Of a stretch of DNA of 58,555 nt, positions 26,138-35,049 are shown in pieces. Below the pieces are notes generated by a model, which saw only the letters and a program-made list of their open reading frames with translations, had not been told where the DNA came from and did not search any database. Each line of letters begins with the position of its first letter. Positions within the stretch are counted from its first letter, which is position 1. Source of the DNA: Prevotella sp. UBA5387 (GTDB lineage: Bacteria > Bacteroidota > Bacteroidia > Bacteroidales > Bacteroidaceae); assembly GCA_002407775.1 (NCBI GenBank), contig DHOP01000063.1, positions 1 through 58,555 of the forward strand, in the 5' to 3' direction. A program made the translations under genes and the position numbers.

Positions 26138-27339
26138 TTGAATCTGAATCTATATCCTAATTCTAGTAAATATCTGTTTCTGTATGTACTTGTAATGTAT
26201 TCCTCTCTTGTGTACCCCATTCCAATATGTATATCAGAGAAGCTATTTAGCATAAAGTTTTTTTCGAGCTTTATCTTATAAGCTTTCAGGTTATTGAATA
26301 TACCATTCTCCATCATTAACCTATTATCATCGGGAGAGTTACCATAGTTAAGTTCAATACCCCAAAAATTCAAAGGATTCTTCCCGTAATACCTGTAGTT
26401 TGCCAGCAATGTAAATGAATTTTTGCCACTCTGAATCACATAGAATGGCCTGAAAGCAAGCCAATGATGTCCCATATATTTTTCAAGGTGCGCTGTTGTG
26501 ATAAAAACTTCGGAACCGAGATATTTCATATATCTGGCTCCAAGCGAAGCTTCCATCTTACTTTTCAACGGTATGTAGTATTCGTATCCTACACGGTGTC
26601 TTGGGAAAAGGGTGGCATCGAAGGAATATCCATAATTAAAATACATATACGATTTGTTGTTCATCTTTAGATAAAAATCTGCCTCCAATTGCAAATCTTT
26701 TTTTTGATATCGATTTGCGTAGTTAGCACGAATAGCCATCGTATTTTTCCCAACATCGAAAGAATAGCCAAGATATGCCAGATGTTGTGGAATGTTATTA
26801 TCAAAAAGATCCAATGAATAGAAAGCTAGAATCACATTTGTGTTCCTTTTCATGATCATGTTATTATACATATAACATATATCGTCCAACTTCAGAAATC
26901 TTTTGTTTCTAGGATCCTTCAATAGTTCAACACCTTGATTATACTTCTCTAATTCATTGTATGCTATCAATCTTTTCCTTAGAAGATTTTCGGTGTTTGA
27001 ATATTGATATTGTTCCGCTATCTGACAAGTTTTTAGTAAGTCTTCATACCTATGCGACCATAAAAGAATATTTAGCCAGGAGTCAAATAGGTCATCATTG
27101 TAATAATTGATTTGTTCTGCTTTCTGTATGTATGCCAAGGCAGAATCGCTTTTGTTCTGCCACGCATAGTTGTTTGCAATCAACACCATCAAGTCACCTC
27201 TTGTCGGCTCTGCTAAAAGATCTTTTTCTGCTTCTTCAATCGCCTTTCTATATTTCTCATTAGAAGAATCCTGGGCAAAAACGACACTAAAGCTATTTGC
27301 CATAATGAGACAAAATAAAGTAATATATATTTTTTTCAT
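26134..27339 (-). CDS. TPR plus outer-membrane beta-barrel protein (YaiO-like)
   Basis: A signal peptide (about residues 1-22, ending VVFAQ) is followed by TPR-like helical repeats (about 25-150) such as SDSALAYIQKAEQIN. The C-terminal 220 residues have alternating hydrophobic and aromatic strands, ending LELGYRFRFK with a terminal aromatic pattern. This matches YaiO-type outer-membrane barrels and the general design of PgaA and BcsC, where periplasmic TPRs feed polysaccharide to a barrel. The barrel is smaller than that of PgaA. It lies directly upstream of the solenoid and synthase genes, so an export porin for their product is the most likely role. Confidence 0.8.
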   Translation of the reverse strand: MKKIYITLFCLIMANSFSVVFAQDSSNEKYRKAIEEAEKDLLAEPTRGDLMVLIANNYAWQNKSDSALAYIQKAEQINYYNDDLFDSWLNILLWSHRYEDLLKTCQIAEQYQYSNTENLLRKRLIAYNELEKYNQGVELLKDPRNKRFLKLDDICYMYNNMIMKRNTNVILAFYSLDLFDNNIPQHLAYLGYSFDVGKNTMAIRANYANRYQKKDLQLEADFYLKMNNKSYMYFNYGYSFDATLFPRHRVGYEYYIPLKSKMEASLGARYMKYLGSEVFITTAHLEKYMGHHWLAFRPFYVIQSGKNSFTLLANYRYYGKNPLNFWGIELNYGNSPDDNRLMMENGIFNNLKAYKIKLEKNFMLNSFSDIHIGMGYTREEYITSTYRNRYLLELGYRFRFK

Positions 27340-27353
27340 AGAATCTTTCTTGA

Positions 27354-27731
27354 TTAATTGCCATTGAGTAGTTGTGCAATCTCATCAGTCACACAATCAG
27401 GGTCGAATGGCTTGTAAATGATTTTATTGATTCCCATTTCGTATGCTTTATAACGATAAGCCTCTGTCTGAATGTCTGAAAAAAAGTAAATGGGAGTTAC
27501 AACTTTTCTTTCCATTCGTAGATTTCGTATTACTTCTAGACTTGGTAATCCATTTACGGCTGAATCCACTATGACAAGATTGGAAGAGTTTGCTGGGATC
27601 TTGTTCTCAATGTCTTCTATTGATTTACACTTAATGATTTTCACACCATTAATTTTCCGATAAAGTAACGTGTCAAATAATTGTGGAAATAATGAATTGT
27701 TGGATACAATTGCTATAGTCTTATTTGCCAT
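27354..27731 (-). CDS. Stand-alone receiver domain with degenerate acidic pocket
   Basis: The 125-residue protein is a single CheY-like domain. The phosphoacceptor Asp56 (VIVDSA), Ser85 (FFSD, the Thr/Ser switch position) and Lys107 (YKPFD) are present. The paired acidic residues that bind Mg2+ in normal receivers are Asn11-Asn12 (VSNNS), so phosphorylation would be impaired or metal-independent. There is no output domain. It is the first gene of the cluster, 14 bases ahead of the YaiO-like gene, behind a promoter at 27825. It probably acts by protein contact on the export system. No kinase gene is adjacent. Confidence 0.85.
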   Translation of the reverse strand: MANKTIAIVSNNSLFPQLFDTLLYRKINGVKIIKCKSIEDIENKIPANSSNLVIVDSAVNGLPSLEVIRNLRMERKVVTPIYFFSDIQTEAYRYKAYEMGINKIIYKPFDPDCVTDEIAQLLNGN

Positions 27732-27824
27732 GTTACTTCGTATTTTGTCATTAAAAAGTTAGGAAAATGTCATTCTTTTTTATGATATCCAAGAGTACAC
27801 ATTATTAGCTCCATGATTTAACGA

Positions 27825-27832
27825 CAAAATTA
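27825..27832 (-). promoter_or_regulatory. Promoter of the receiver-YaiO-solenoid-GT2-hemerythrin cluster
   Basis: On the minus strand this reads TAATTTTG, a -7 element. A TTG on the same strand at 27855-27857 lies 22 bases upstream. A leader of about 90 bases precedes the receiver gene. The 27732-28085 gap is a divergent control region and holds no gene. Confidence 0.6.
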
Positions 27833-28049
27833 ATAATATATTCTTTATTTCGGACAATTTATACAATATTTCACTTTGCCCACCATCAATTAGTTATTGA
27901 TACCATGAAAATTCAATGGAAAATCTTTTATATCTAGTATGTCCGAAGTTCATGACATTTTTATGTTAAACACATGCTAATTGAATCCACTATTCGTCAA
28001 ACCCACGTTAATTTCATTCAATTTGTGATTATTTCTCCTGTCTTTTGTT

Positions 28050-28057
28050 TAATTTTG
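28050..28057 (+). promoter_or_regulatory. Promoter of the nitrilase gene
   Basis: TAATTTTG followed by CA matches the -7 consensus. TTTG at 28022-28025 could serve as -33, with a rather long 24-base spacing. The ATG is 28 bases downstream. Confidence 0.6.
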
Positions 28058-28085
28058 CAATTAGAAAGTCAATATTAGTGTAAAA

Positions 28086-28850
28086 ATGAAAGTTTCAATT
28101 CTGCAGAGGGATATTGTTTGGGCAAAGCCAGAAGAGAACGTAAAGCGTGCTAATCAAATTATTGATCGACTACCCAAATCAGACCTTTATGTATTGCCAG
28201 AAATGTTTTCTACCGGTTTCGCTACTCAGCCAGAAGGAATAGCAGAAAGTGCTAATAGCGATACGTTACAATGGATGAAGCAAAAGGCTGCTCAGTTTGA
28301 TGCTGCTATTGTTGGATCGATTGCAGTTAAGGATGGTGAACAATACTTCAACCGAATGTATTTTGTAGAACCAGATGGAAATGTAACAATTTATAATAAA
28401 CGCCATTTGTTCACTTATGGTGGCGAAGATAAACATTTTACATCTGGTGAGGAGCGTGTAGTCGTTTCATTTCGCGGTATTAGGTTTTTGTTAGAAGTAT
28501 GCTATGACCTTCGTTTCCCAGTGTGGAGCCGTAATCGTGGTGATTTTGATGCCATCATTTATGTTGCCAGTTGGCCAGTTTCTCGAGTCAAGGCATGGAG
28601 TTCCCTGCTTGTTGCTCGTGCAATCGAAAATCAATGTTTTGTCATCGGGGTCAACCGTGTAGGAAAGGATCCGAACTGTGAATATAATGGTGCATCGGTT
28701 GTTCTCGACCCTTATGGAGAAGTTTTGGCAAGTTGTACATTAGGTCAGGAGACTGAGACTTCAGCAGAAATGAATATGGAATTATTGGAACGGTTTAGAC
28801 AAAAGTTTCCTGTCCTCAACGATGCCGATTCTTTTGACATTAAGAATTGA
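28086..28850 (+). CDS. Carbon-nitrogen hydrolase, omega-amidase-like (Nit2/YafV type)
   Basis: Nitrilase-superfamily proteins of this type hydrolyse 2-oxo-acid amides such as 2-oxoglutaramate. The 254-residue length and the catalytic triad Glu39 (LPEMF), Lys105 (YNKRH) and Cys139 (LEVCYDLRFP) are visible, the last motif typical of the omega-amidase branch. It lies 51 bases upstream of the indolepyruvate oxidoreductase genes. Removal of the amide left by glutamine-dependent transamination would fit the aminotransferase in the same run, but that link is inferred. Confidence 0.88.
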   Translation: MKVSILQRDIVWAKPEENVKRANQIIDRLPKSDLYVLPEMFSTGFATQPEGIAESANSDTLQWMKQKAAQFDAAIVGSIAVKDGEQYFNRMYFVEPDGNVTIYNKRHLFTYGGEDKHFTSGEERVVVSFRGIRFLLEVCYDLRFPVWSRNRGDFDAIIYVASWPVSRVKAWSSLLVARAIENQCFVIGVNRVGKDPNCEYNGASVVLDPYGEVLASCTLGQETETSAEMNMELLERFRQKFPVLNDADSFDIKN

Positions 28851-28901
28851 AGAAACTTCTTTGATGTTTTCATAAAGAGATAACAACTATTAAATTATAA
28901 T

Positions 28902-30500
28902 ATGGCTAACAAAAGATTACTGTTAGGCGACGAGGCACTTGCGTTGGGAGCTATCCACGCCGGCCTTTCTGGTGTATATGCATATCCAGGTACTCCGTCA
29001 ACCGAAATCACAGAGTTTATTCAGAATAACAAGCTTGCAAGGGAAAAGGGTATTCGAAGCAAATGGTGCACCAATGAGAAAACGGCTATGGAAGCTGCTC
29101 TGGGCATGTCATATGCAGGCAAACGTGCTTTGGTATGTATGAAGCACGTGGGAATGAATGTGGCTGCAGATGCATTTGTAAACTCGGCTATCACTGGAGT
29201 TAATGGTGGATTAATCGTGTTAGTTGCTGATGACCCCTCTATGCACTCCTCACAAAACGAACAAGATACACGCTTTTACGCCAAATTTGCAATGGTACCG
29301 CTCTTTGAGCCTTCAAACCAGCAAGAAGTGTATGATATGATGAACCAGGCATATGCATTGTCCGAAGCCATCAAACTTCCTGTGGTTATGCGCATAGTTA
29401 CTCGTTTGGCACACTCTCGTGCTGCGGTTGAGGAGCATGAGCAGATGGAACAGAATGCACTGAATCCCTATTTGGGACGGGATTGGGTTTTGCTTCCTGG
29501 TATTGCTCGCAAACGCTATGTAGAGCTTATTGCAAAACAGTCTGAGATTCTAAAACAATCACAAGAGTCTCCATTTAATAAGTTAGAGCTTTCAGAAGAT
29601 AAAAAGCTTGGTATCATTGCATGCGGAATAGGATATAACTACGTTAAAGAGTATGCTCCTAAGAATGCTGCTGTACTGAAGATTTCCCAATACCCATTGC
29701 CCGAGTCACAAATCAAGACTTTGGCTGCTCAGTGTGAAGAGCTGCTCATTATCGAAGATGGTCAGCCTTTCGTAGAAGAACAGATACGAGGAATGGTCGG
29801 TGCGGGTTATCCTATACATGGAAGACTTGATGGAAGTTTGCCCCGAACCGGCGAATTGACCCCTGACAATGTTGCTGCTGCTTTGGGTATTAAGATTGAG
29901 CCCAGCTTTATAGCTGCACAAAATGTGGCTCCAAGACCACCCGCATTGTGTCCAGGTTGTGGACATCGTGACGTATATGACGCATTGAATGTTGTTGCTG
30001 CTGAATATCCAAACTATCGAATCTTTGGAGATATTGGATGTTATACCCTTGGTGCTCTTCCTCCATTCAAGGCTTTGGCTAGTTGCGTGGATATGGGAGC
30101 ATCCATTACCATGGCTAAGGGAGCGGCCGATGCAGGCGTATTTCCATCCATTGCCATCATTGGTGATTCAACGTTTACACATTCTGGTATGACCGGATTG
30201 TTGGATGCCGTTAATGAAAATGCTAACATCACAGTAGTTATTTCTGATAATCTCACCACGGCGATGACCGGTGGACAAGATTCAGCAGGTACAAATAAGT
30301 TCGAACAGATTTGTATTGGTTTAGGTGTTGCTCCCGAACATGTGCGGGTTGTGGTACCCTTGCCAAAGAATATGGATGAAATCGTAAAAGTCATCCGCGA
30401 AGAAATCAATTACAAAGGCGTCTCAGTTATCATTCCACGCCGTGAATGCGTTCAAACCTTAGGTCGTAAATTGCGCAGAATACAAGCAGAGAAGAAATGA
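28902..30500 (+). CDS. iorA: Indolepyruvate:ferredoxin oxidoreductase, alpha subunit, without ferredoxin tail
   Basis: IorA with IorB converts aryl pyruvates plus CoA to arylacetyl-CoA and CO2, reversibly, with thiamine diphosphate. Visible parts are the pyrimidine-binding domain (YAYPGTPSTEITEF, then a glutamate region NEKTAMEAALG) and the C-terminal pyrophosphate domain (CPGCGHRD, GDIGCYTLGALPP, GDSTFTHSG, then a downstream Asn). The classical archaeal alpha subunit continues into two cysteine-rich 4Fe-4S motifs. Here the protein ends at residue 532 with RRIQAEKK and has no such cysteines. The stop overlaps iorB by four bases and no frameshift is evident. Confidence 0.9.
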   Translation: MANKRLLLGDEALALGAIHAGLSGVYAYPGTPSTEITEFIQNNKLAREKGIRSKWCTNEKTAMEAALGMSYAGKRALVCMKHVGMNVAADAFVNSAITGVNGGLIVLVADDPSMHSSQNEQDTRFYAKFAMVPLFEPSNQQEVYDMMNQAYALSEAIKLPVVMRIVTRLAHSRAAVEEHEQMEQNALNPYLGRDWVLLPGIARKRYVELIAKQSEILKQSQESPFNKLELSEDKKLGIIACGIGYNYVKEYAPKNAAVLKISQYPLPESQIKTLAAQCEELLIIEDGQPFVEEQIRGMVGAGYPIHGRLDGSLPRTGELTPDNVAAALGIKIEPSFIAAQNVAPRPPALCPGCGHRDVYDALNVVAAEYPNYRIFGDIGCYTLGALPPFKALASCVDMGASITMAKGAADAGVFPSIAIIGDSTFTHSGMTGLLDAVNENANITVVISDNLTTAMTGGQDSAGTNKFEQICIGLGVAPEHVRVVVPLPKNMDEIVKVIREEINYKGVSVIIPRRECVQTLGRKLRRIQAEKK

Positions 30501-31072
30501 AAAAAGATATAATCCTATCGGGCGTTGGGGGACAGGGTATCCTCTCGATTGCCACTATTATCGGCGAAGCCGCTACTGAAGCCGGTATCAACCTAAAACA
30601 AGCCGAAGTCCATGGCATGAGCCAACGAGGTGGAGATGTACAAAGTAACCTACGTTTAAGTACAGAACCGATATTCAGTGATCTGCTTTCACAGAGTGGA
30701 GCTGACCTCATTATTTCTATGGAACCTATGGAAGCATTGCGATATCTTAGCTTTTTGGATAAAGACGGCTGGATTATCACCTCTTCCAATCCTTTTGTCA
30801 ACATTCCAAACTATCCTGACCCAAATGAATTGTTGGCGGAATTAGCCGCATTGCCACATGTACAGTTGGCACATATCGATGATATAGCTAAGGTTAACAA
30901 GCTGCCTCGCGGTGCCAATATGGTACTCCTTGGTATGGCTGCACCATATATTGAAATTGTTAGCATCGACCAATTGCGTTCAGCCATTACAACAGTGTTT
31001 GCAAGAAAAGGCGAGAAAGTTGTTAACGATAATCTTACAGCGTTTGATCTTGGTGTGAGTGCAGTGAAATAA
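30497..31072 (+). CDS. iorB: Indolepyruvate oxidoreductase, beta subunit
   Basis: The 191-residue gamma-type domain of 2-oxoacid oxidoreductases begins with the nucleotide-like loop LSGVGGQGILS and contains EVHGMSQRGGDVQSNLR, both hallmarks of IorB. It overlaps iorA by four bases, typical for subunits made in equal amount. Like the alpha subunit, it carries no iron-sulfur motif, so the electron route to ferredoxin is unclear from this locus. Confidence 0.92.
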   Translation: MKKDIILSGVGGQGILSIATIIGEAATEAGINLKQAEVHGMSQRGGDVQSNLRLSTEPIFSDLLSQSGADLIISMEPMEALRYLSFLDKDGWIITSSNPFVNIPNYPDPNELLAELAALPHVQLAHIDDIAKVNKLPRGANMVLLGMAAPYIEIVSIDQLRSAITTVFARKGEKVVNDNLTAFDLGVSAVK

Positions 31073-31077
31073 CGGAT

Positions 31078-32385
31078 ATGAAGATATTTGAAGAAGCATT
31101 AGTAGAAGAAGCATGTGATAAAATGCATGTTGCCGAATTGAGTATTGCCTCAATAGGCGAGGTCCTTCTTGTAGCACAATATTTGGAGAAAAAGACAGGC
31201 ATTCCTTTTATTCGTATGGACCAAGGTTCACCGGGACTGCCGATTAACCATTATGGCGTAGAAGCAGAAAAGAAGGCACTAGACAGCGGTATTGGCTCGC
31301 AATATCCAGCTGCCGCAGGTGTACCTGAACTTAAGCAAGCTGCCTCGGACTTCGTAAAAGCTTTTATAGACATAGATATCTCACCACGTTCATGTGTTCC
31401 TACGACTGGTTCAGTTGCTGGATCGTTTGCCTCTTTCATTGCATGTTCTCAACGTATCGAAGGAAAAAATAAAATATTATTTATAGATCCTGGATTCCCT
31501 ATTCAGAAATCTCAACTTCGGGTTCTTGGAATTCGATGGAAAGAGTTTGATATCTATCCTTATCGTGGTGAGAACTTGCGCGAGAAACTCGAAGAAGAAC
31601 TGAAAGAAGGAGACGTTGCTGCAATTGTTTATTCCAATCCAAACAACCCAGCTTGGATTTGTTTGGATGAATCGGAATTAAAGATTATTGGAGAATTGGC
31701 CACAAAATATGATGCTATCGTTACAGAAGACTTAGCGTATTTCTGTATGGATTATCGCAAAGACCTCGGTCATCCCTATGCTCCTCCCTATGTTCCTACA
31801 GTAGCTCGTTATACCGACAACTACATGTTGATGCTTTCTGCGTCAAAGATTTTTAGTTATGCTGGCCAACGAATTGCTCTAACTTGTGTAAGCGATAAAT
31901 TGTACGAACGCTATTTTGAAGCCTTTGTAGATCGCTATAAAAATTCAGGACTTTTTGGTCCTACCTTTATTGCATCCATCTTGTACATGATTACGAGTGG
32001 ATGTACTGCATCAACCCAATATGGATATGCGGAAATGTTGAGGCTCTCATGTGAAGGAAAAATCAACTTTGTTGAAGATACGCGTGAATACGAATTTCGT
32101 GCAGCGAAGATGAAGAAAATTTTTACTGACAATGGTTTCCACATAGTCTATGATCATGATGTGAACCAACAGGTTGGTGATGGCTTTTTCTTTACCATTG
32201 GATATGGCAACCTTACAGGCGGCGAGTTGTTGAAAGAATTGATGTATTATGGCGTTAGCAGTATATCACTTTCAACTACTGGCAGCAGACAACAAGGCGT
32301 TCGAGCTTGTGTAAGCCGAATGCAAGAAGAACTATATCCTGCTATGGAAGAACGTATGCGTGCTTTTCATGCCGATCATCAATAA
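31078..32385 (+). CDS. PLP-dependent class I aminotransferase
   Basis: The 435-residue fold-type I enzyme shows the PLP lysine at Lys257 (SASKIFSYAGQR, also supplying the phosphate-binding Arg265). Asn190 lies in NPNNPAW, and Asp218 with Tyr221 in EDLAYF. Starting 5 bases after iorB and preceding two PaaK-type ligases, it most likely interconverts aromatic amino acids and their 2-oxo acids. Substrate cannot be fixed from motifs alone. Confidence 0.88.
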   Translation: MKIFEEALVEEACDKMHVAELSIASIGEVLLVAQYLEKKTGIPFIRMDQGSPGLPINHYGVEAEKKALDSGIGSQYPAAAGVPELKQAASDFVKAFIDIDISPRSCVPTTGSVAGSFASFIACSQRIEGKNKILFIDPGFPIQKSQLRVLGIRWKEFDIYPYRGENLREKLEEELKEGDVAAIVYSNPNNPAWICLDESELKIIGELATKYDAIVTEDLAYFCMDYRKDLGHPYAPPYVPTVARYTDNYMLMLSASKIFSYAGQRIALTCVSDKLYERYFEAFVDRYKNSGLFGPTFIASILYMITSGCTASTQYGYAEMLRLSCEGKINFVEDTREYEFRAAKMKKIFTDNGFHIVYDHDVNQQVGDGFFFTIGYGNLTGGELLKELMYYGVSSISLSTTGSRQQGVRACVSRMQEELYPAMEERMRAFHADHQ

Positions 32386-32413
32386 TATTTAATAACTATC
32401 TCAACAGCATAAA

Positions 32414-33715
32414 ATGATTTGGAATCCAACTAAGGAGTCAATGAGTCGCGATCAGATGCAGGCATTACAAGGAAAACGCCTGCATAAAATCGTTGAATAC
32501 GTTTACCATAACGTATCTTTCTACCGCAACAAGATGCAGGAAATGAATGTGACTCCAGATGATATCGAAACCATTGAAGATATCAACAAATTGCCCTTTA
32601 CTACAAAGCAAGACTTGCGAGACAATTATCCTTACGGCCTTCAAGCTGCTCCACAAAGCGAAATAGTACGAGTTCATGCATCTACAGGTACCACGGGTAA
32701 ACCAACGATCGTTGGCTATACGCGAAAGGATATTGGTGTGTGGAGCGAATGTATGTCACGAAGTCTTACTGCCTTTGGTGTGACGCGCGAAGACACTTTC
32801 TCTGTGGCTTACGGCTATGGTCTGTTTACTGGCGGTCTCGGCGCCCATTATGGTGTTGAAAATCTCGGAGCTTCTGTTGTGCCTGCTTCTACAGGGAATA
32901 CCGAAAAACATGTAAGACTGATCAATGATCTGGGAATTACTGGTATCGCTTGTACCCCATCATACGCATTGCATTTAGCTGAAACGATGGAAAAGATGGG
33001 AATAGACATCAAAAACCTCAAACTACGTGTTGGCGCATTTGGTGCTGAGCCTTGGACAGAGAACATGCGAAAAGAAATAGAAAGTAGATTACATCTAAAT
33101 GGATATAATATCTATGGATTGAGCGAAATTATGGGACCTAGTGTCAGCTATGAATGTGAATGCAAGAATGGTTCACATATTAATGAAGACCATTTCTTTC
33201 CAGAAGTTATCAATCCCGACACACTTGAATCGGTCGAAGATGGTACGACTGGAGAACTTGTGTTTACAACACTGACTAAAGAAGGAATGCCATTGCTTCG
33301 ATATCGTACACGCGACCTTTGTAAACTTGACCATTCGGTTTGCTCTTGTGCTAGAACATCTGTCAGAATGAGCCGTATCTTAGGACGTAGTGACGATATG
33401 TTAATTATCAGAGGTATCAACGTATTCCCATCACAGATCGAGAGTGTTATCTTAAGTATGAAGGAATTTGAACCGCAATACCGTTTGATTATCGACCGAG
33501 TAGATAACCTTGATACACTAAAGGTACAAGCAGAGCTTAGAAATGACTATTTCAAAGGCGATATGGGACAACTTGCTGAACTCGAGAACCTATTGGCTCA
33601 TCAACTGAAAAGCGTTTTGAGCATTCGTGCAAAAGTCCAACTCATGCCGTCAGGATCACTTGAACGCAGTCTAAGTAAGAGTAATCGAGTTATTGACAAA
33701 CGAAAATTCGAATGA
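32414..33715 (+). CDS. paaK: Phenylacetate-CoA ligase family protein, copy 1
   Basis: PaaK-type adenylate-forming enzymes activate arylacetates with ATP and CoA; run backwards they could make ATP from arylacetyl-CoA. The 433-residue protein has the P-loop STGTTGKPT (about 90-98), YGYGLFTGGLGAHYG, the RTRDL segment and the C-terminal hinge GRSDDMLIIRGINVFPSQIE. The P-loop lysine is present. It overlaps copy 2 by four bases (ATGA), so both are made together. Confidence 0.9.
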   Translation: MIWNPTKESMSRDQMQALQGKRLHKIVEYVYHNVSFYRNKMQEMNVTPDDIETIEDINKLPFTTKQDLRDNYPYGLQAAPQSEIVRVHASTGTTGKPTIVGYTRKDIGVWSECMSRSLTAFGVTREDTFSVAYGYGLFTGGLGAHYGVENLGASVVPASTGNTEKHVRLINDLGITGIACTPSYALHLAETMEKMGIDIKNLKLRVGAFGAEPWTENMRKEIESRLHLNGYNIYGLSEIMGPSVSYECECKNGSHINEDHFFPEVINPDTLESVEDGTTGELVFTTLTKEGMPLLRYRTRDLCKLDHSVCSCARTSVRMSRILGRSDDMLIIRGINVFPSQIESVILSMKEFEPQYRLIIDRVDNLDTLKVQAELRNDYFKGDMGQLAELENLLAHQLKSVLSIRAKVQLMPSGSLERSLSKSNRVIDKRKFE

Positions 33716-35028
33716 TCATGAGCACATCTTCTTATTTCGATCCTGAAAAAGAAACACTTTCGCGCAAAGAAATCGAAGAACTCCAACTAGTCAGGTTGAA
33801 GAAGACTGTGCAGCATTGCATGGATTCGCCTTTCTATAAGAAAAGGTTTGAAGAGAATGGATTAAAACCGGAAGATATCAAAACTCTTGATGACTTGAAG
33901 AGAATTCCTTTAACTACAAAACAAGATTTACGCGATACCTATCCCTTTGGAATGGCTTCAGTATCTCTTGATAAATGTGTCAGATTACATTCTTCAAGTG
34001 GTACTACAGGAAATCCAACGGTTATCTTACATACACAACGAGATCTTGATGAGTGGGCAAATGCTGTTGCAAGATGCCTATGGATGGTAGGGTGCCGTCC
34101 TGACGATGTTTTCCAAAATACATCTGGATACGGTATGTTTACCGGAGGCCTTGGCTTTCAATATGGTGCCGAACGACTAGGAATGCTTACAGTTCCTGCG
34201 GGCGCGGGAAATACTCGTAGGCAAATAAAGTTTTTTACTGACTTCGGAACAACGGTTGTGCATGCAATACCTAGCTATGCAGGGCGTATTTTTGATGTCA
34301 TGAAAGCCGAAGGCATTGATCCTAGAAAAGACACAAAACTTCGTACACTTGTCATAGGAGCAGAACCCCATAGCGAAGACCAGCGAAAGCGAATAGAAGA
34401 GATGCTTGGTGTGAAAGCATACAATTCTTTCGGCATGTCAGAAATGTGCGGACCTGGTGTGGCTTTTGAATGTCCTGAACAGAACGGAATGCATATTTGG
34501 GAGGACTACTATATTGTTGAGATCATAGATCCCAACACACTAGAGTCTGTTCCAGATGGTGAATATGGTGAATTGGTGTTGACTACAATCAATCGTGAGG
34601 CTATGCCTCTATTACGATATCGCACTCGTGATCTTACTAGAATCCTATCTGGAGAATGTCCTTGTGGAAGACATCATAAACGTTTGGATAGGATGAAGGG
34701 ACGTAGCGACGATATGATGATTGTGAAGGGAGTGAATATATTCCCTATCCAAATAGAAACAGTTATTATGCAGTTCAAGGAGTTAGGAACTGATTATTTG
34801 ATTACTCTAGAAACTGCAGAAGACAACGATGTAATGACCGTTGAGGTTGAACTCGATCAAATGTTCACTGATGACTTTGGAAGATTAAATGATCTGACGA
34901 AGGAAATTACTCGTCGCTTGAAAGACGAAATATTATTGACTCCCAAGGTAAAACTTTCACCAAAAGGATCATTGCCAAAGTCTGAAGGCAAATGCGTCAG
35001 AGTTAAAGATTTGCGAAAAAAGTATTAA
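33712..35028 (+). CDS. Phenylacetate-CoA ligase family protein, copy 2
   Basis: This 438-residue paralogue shares the architecture of copy 1: SGYGMFTGGLGFQYG, RTRDL and GRSDDMMIVKGVNIFPIQIE. The P-loop reads SSGTTGNPT (about 95-103), with Asn where copy 1 and most relatives have Lys. That could alter ATP use or mark another substrate. A second ATG at 33718 is an alternative start. The two copies may divide phenyl-, hydroxyphenyl- and indole-acetate between them, which is inference. Confidence 0.88.
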   Translation: MIMSTSSYFDPEKETLSRKEIEELQLVRLKKTVQHCMDSPFYKKRFEENGLKPEDIKTLDDLKRIPLTTKQDLRDTYPFGMASVSLDKCVRLHSSSGTTGNPTVILHTQRDLDEWANAVARCLWMVGCRPDDVFQNTSGYGMFTGGLGFQYGAERLGMLTVPAGAGNTRRQIKFFTDFGTTVVHAIPSYAGRIFDVMKAEGIDPRKDTKLRTLVIGAEPHSEDQRKRIEEMLGVKAYNSFGMSEMCGPGVAFECPEQNGMHIWEDYYIVEIIDPNTLESVPDGEYGELVLTTINREAMPLLRYRTRDLTRILSGECPCGRHHKRLDRMKGRSDDMMIVKGVNIFPIQIETVIMQFKELGTDYLITLETAEDNDVMTVEVELDQMFTDDFGRLNDLTKEITRRLKDEILLTPKVKLSPKGSLPKSEGKCVRVKDLRKKY

Positions 35029-35049
35029 CATCTAATGGAATATTGAACC

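Noticed and set aside
23469..27339. Standard pga or bcs operon
   Set aside because: No PgaB, PgaD, BcsB or PilZ-containing partner is present, and the barrel is smaller than PgaA or BcsC.
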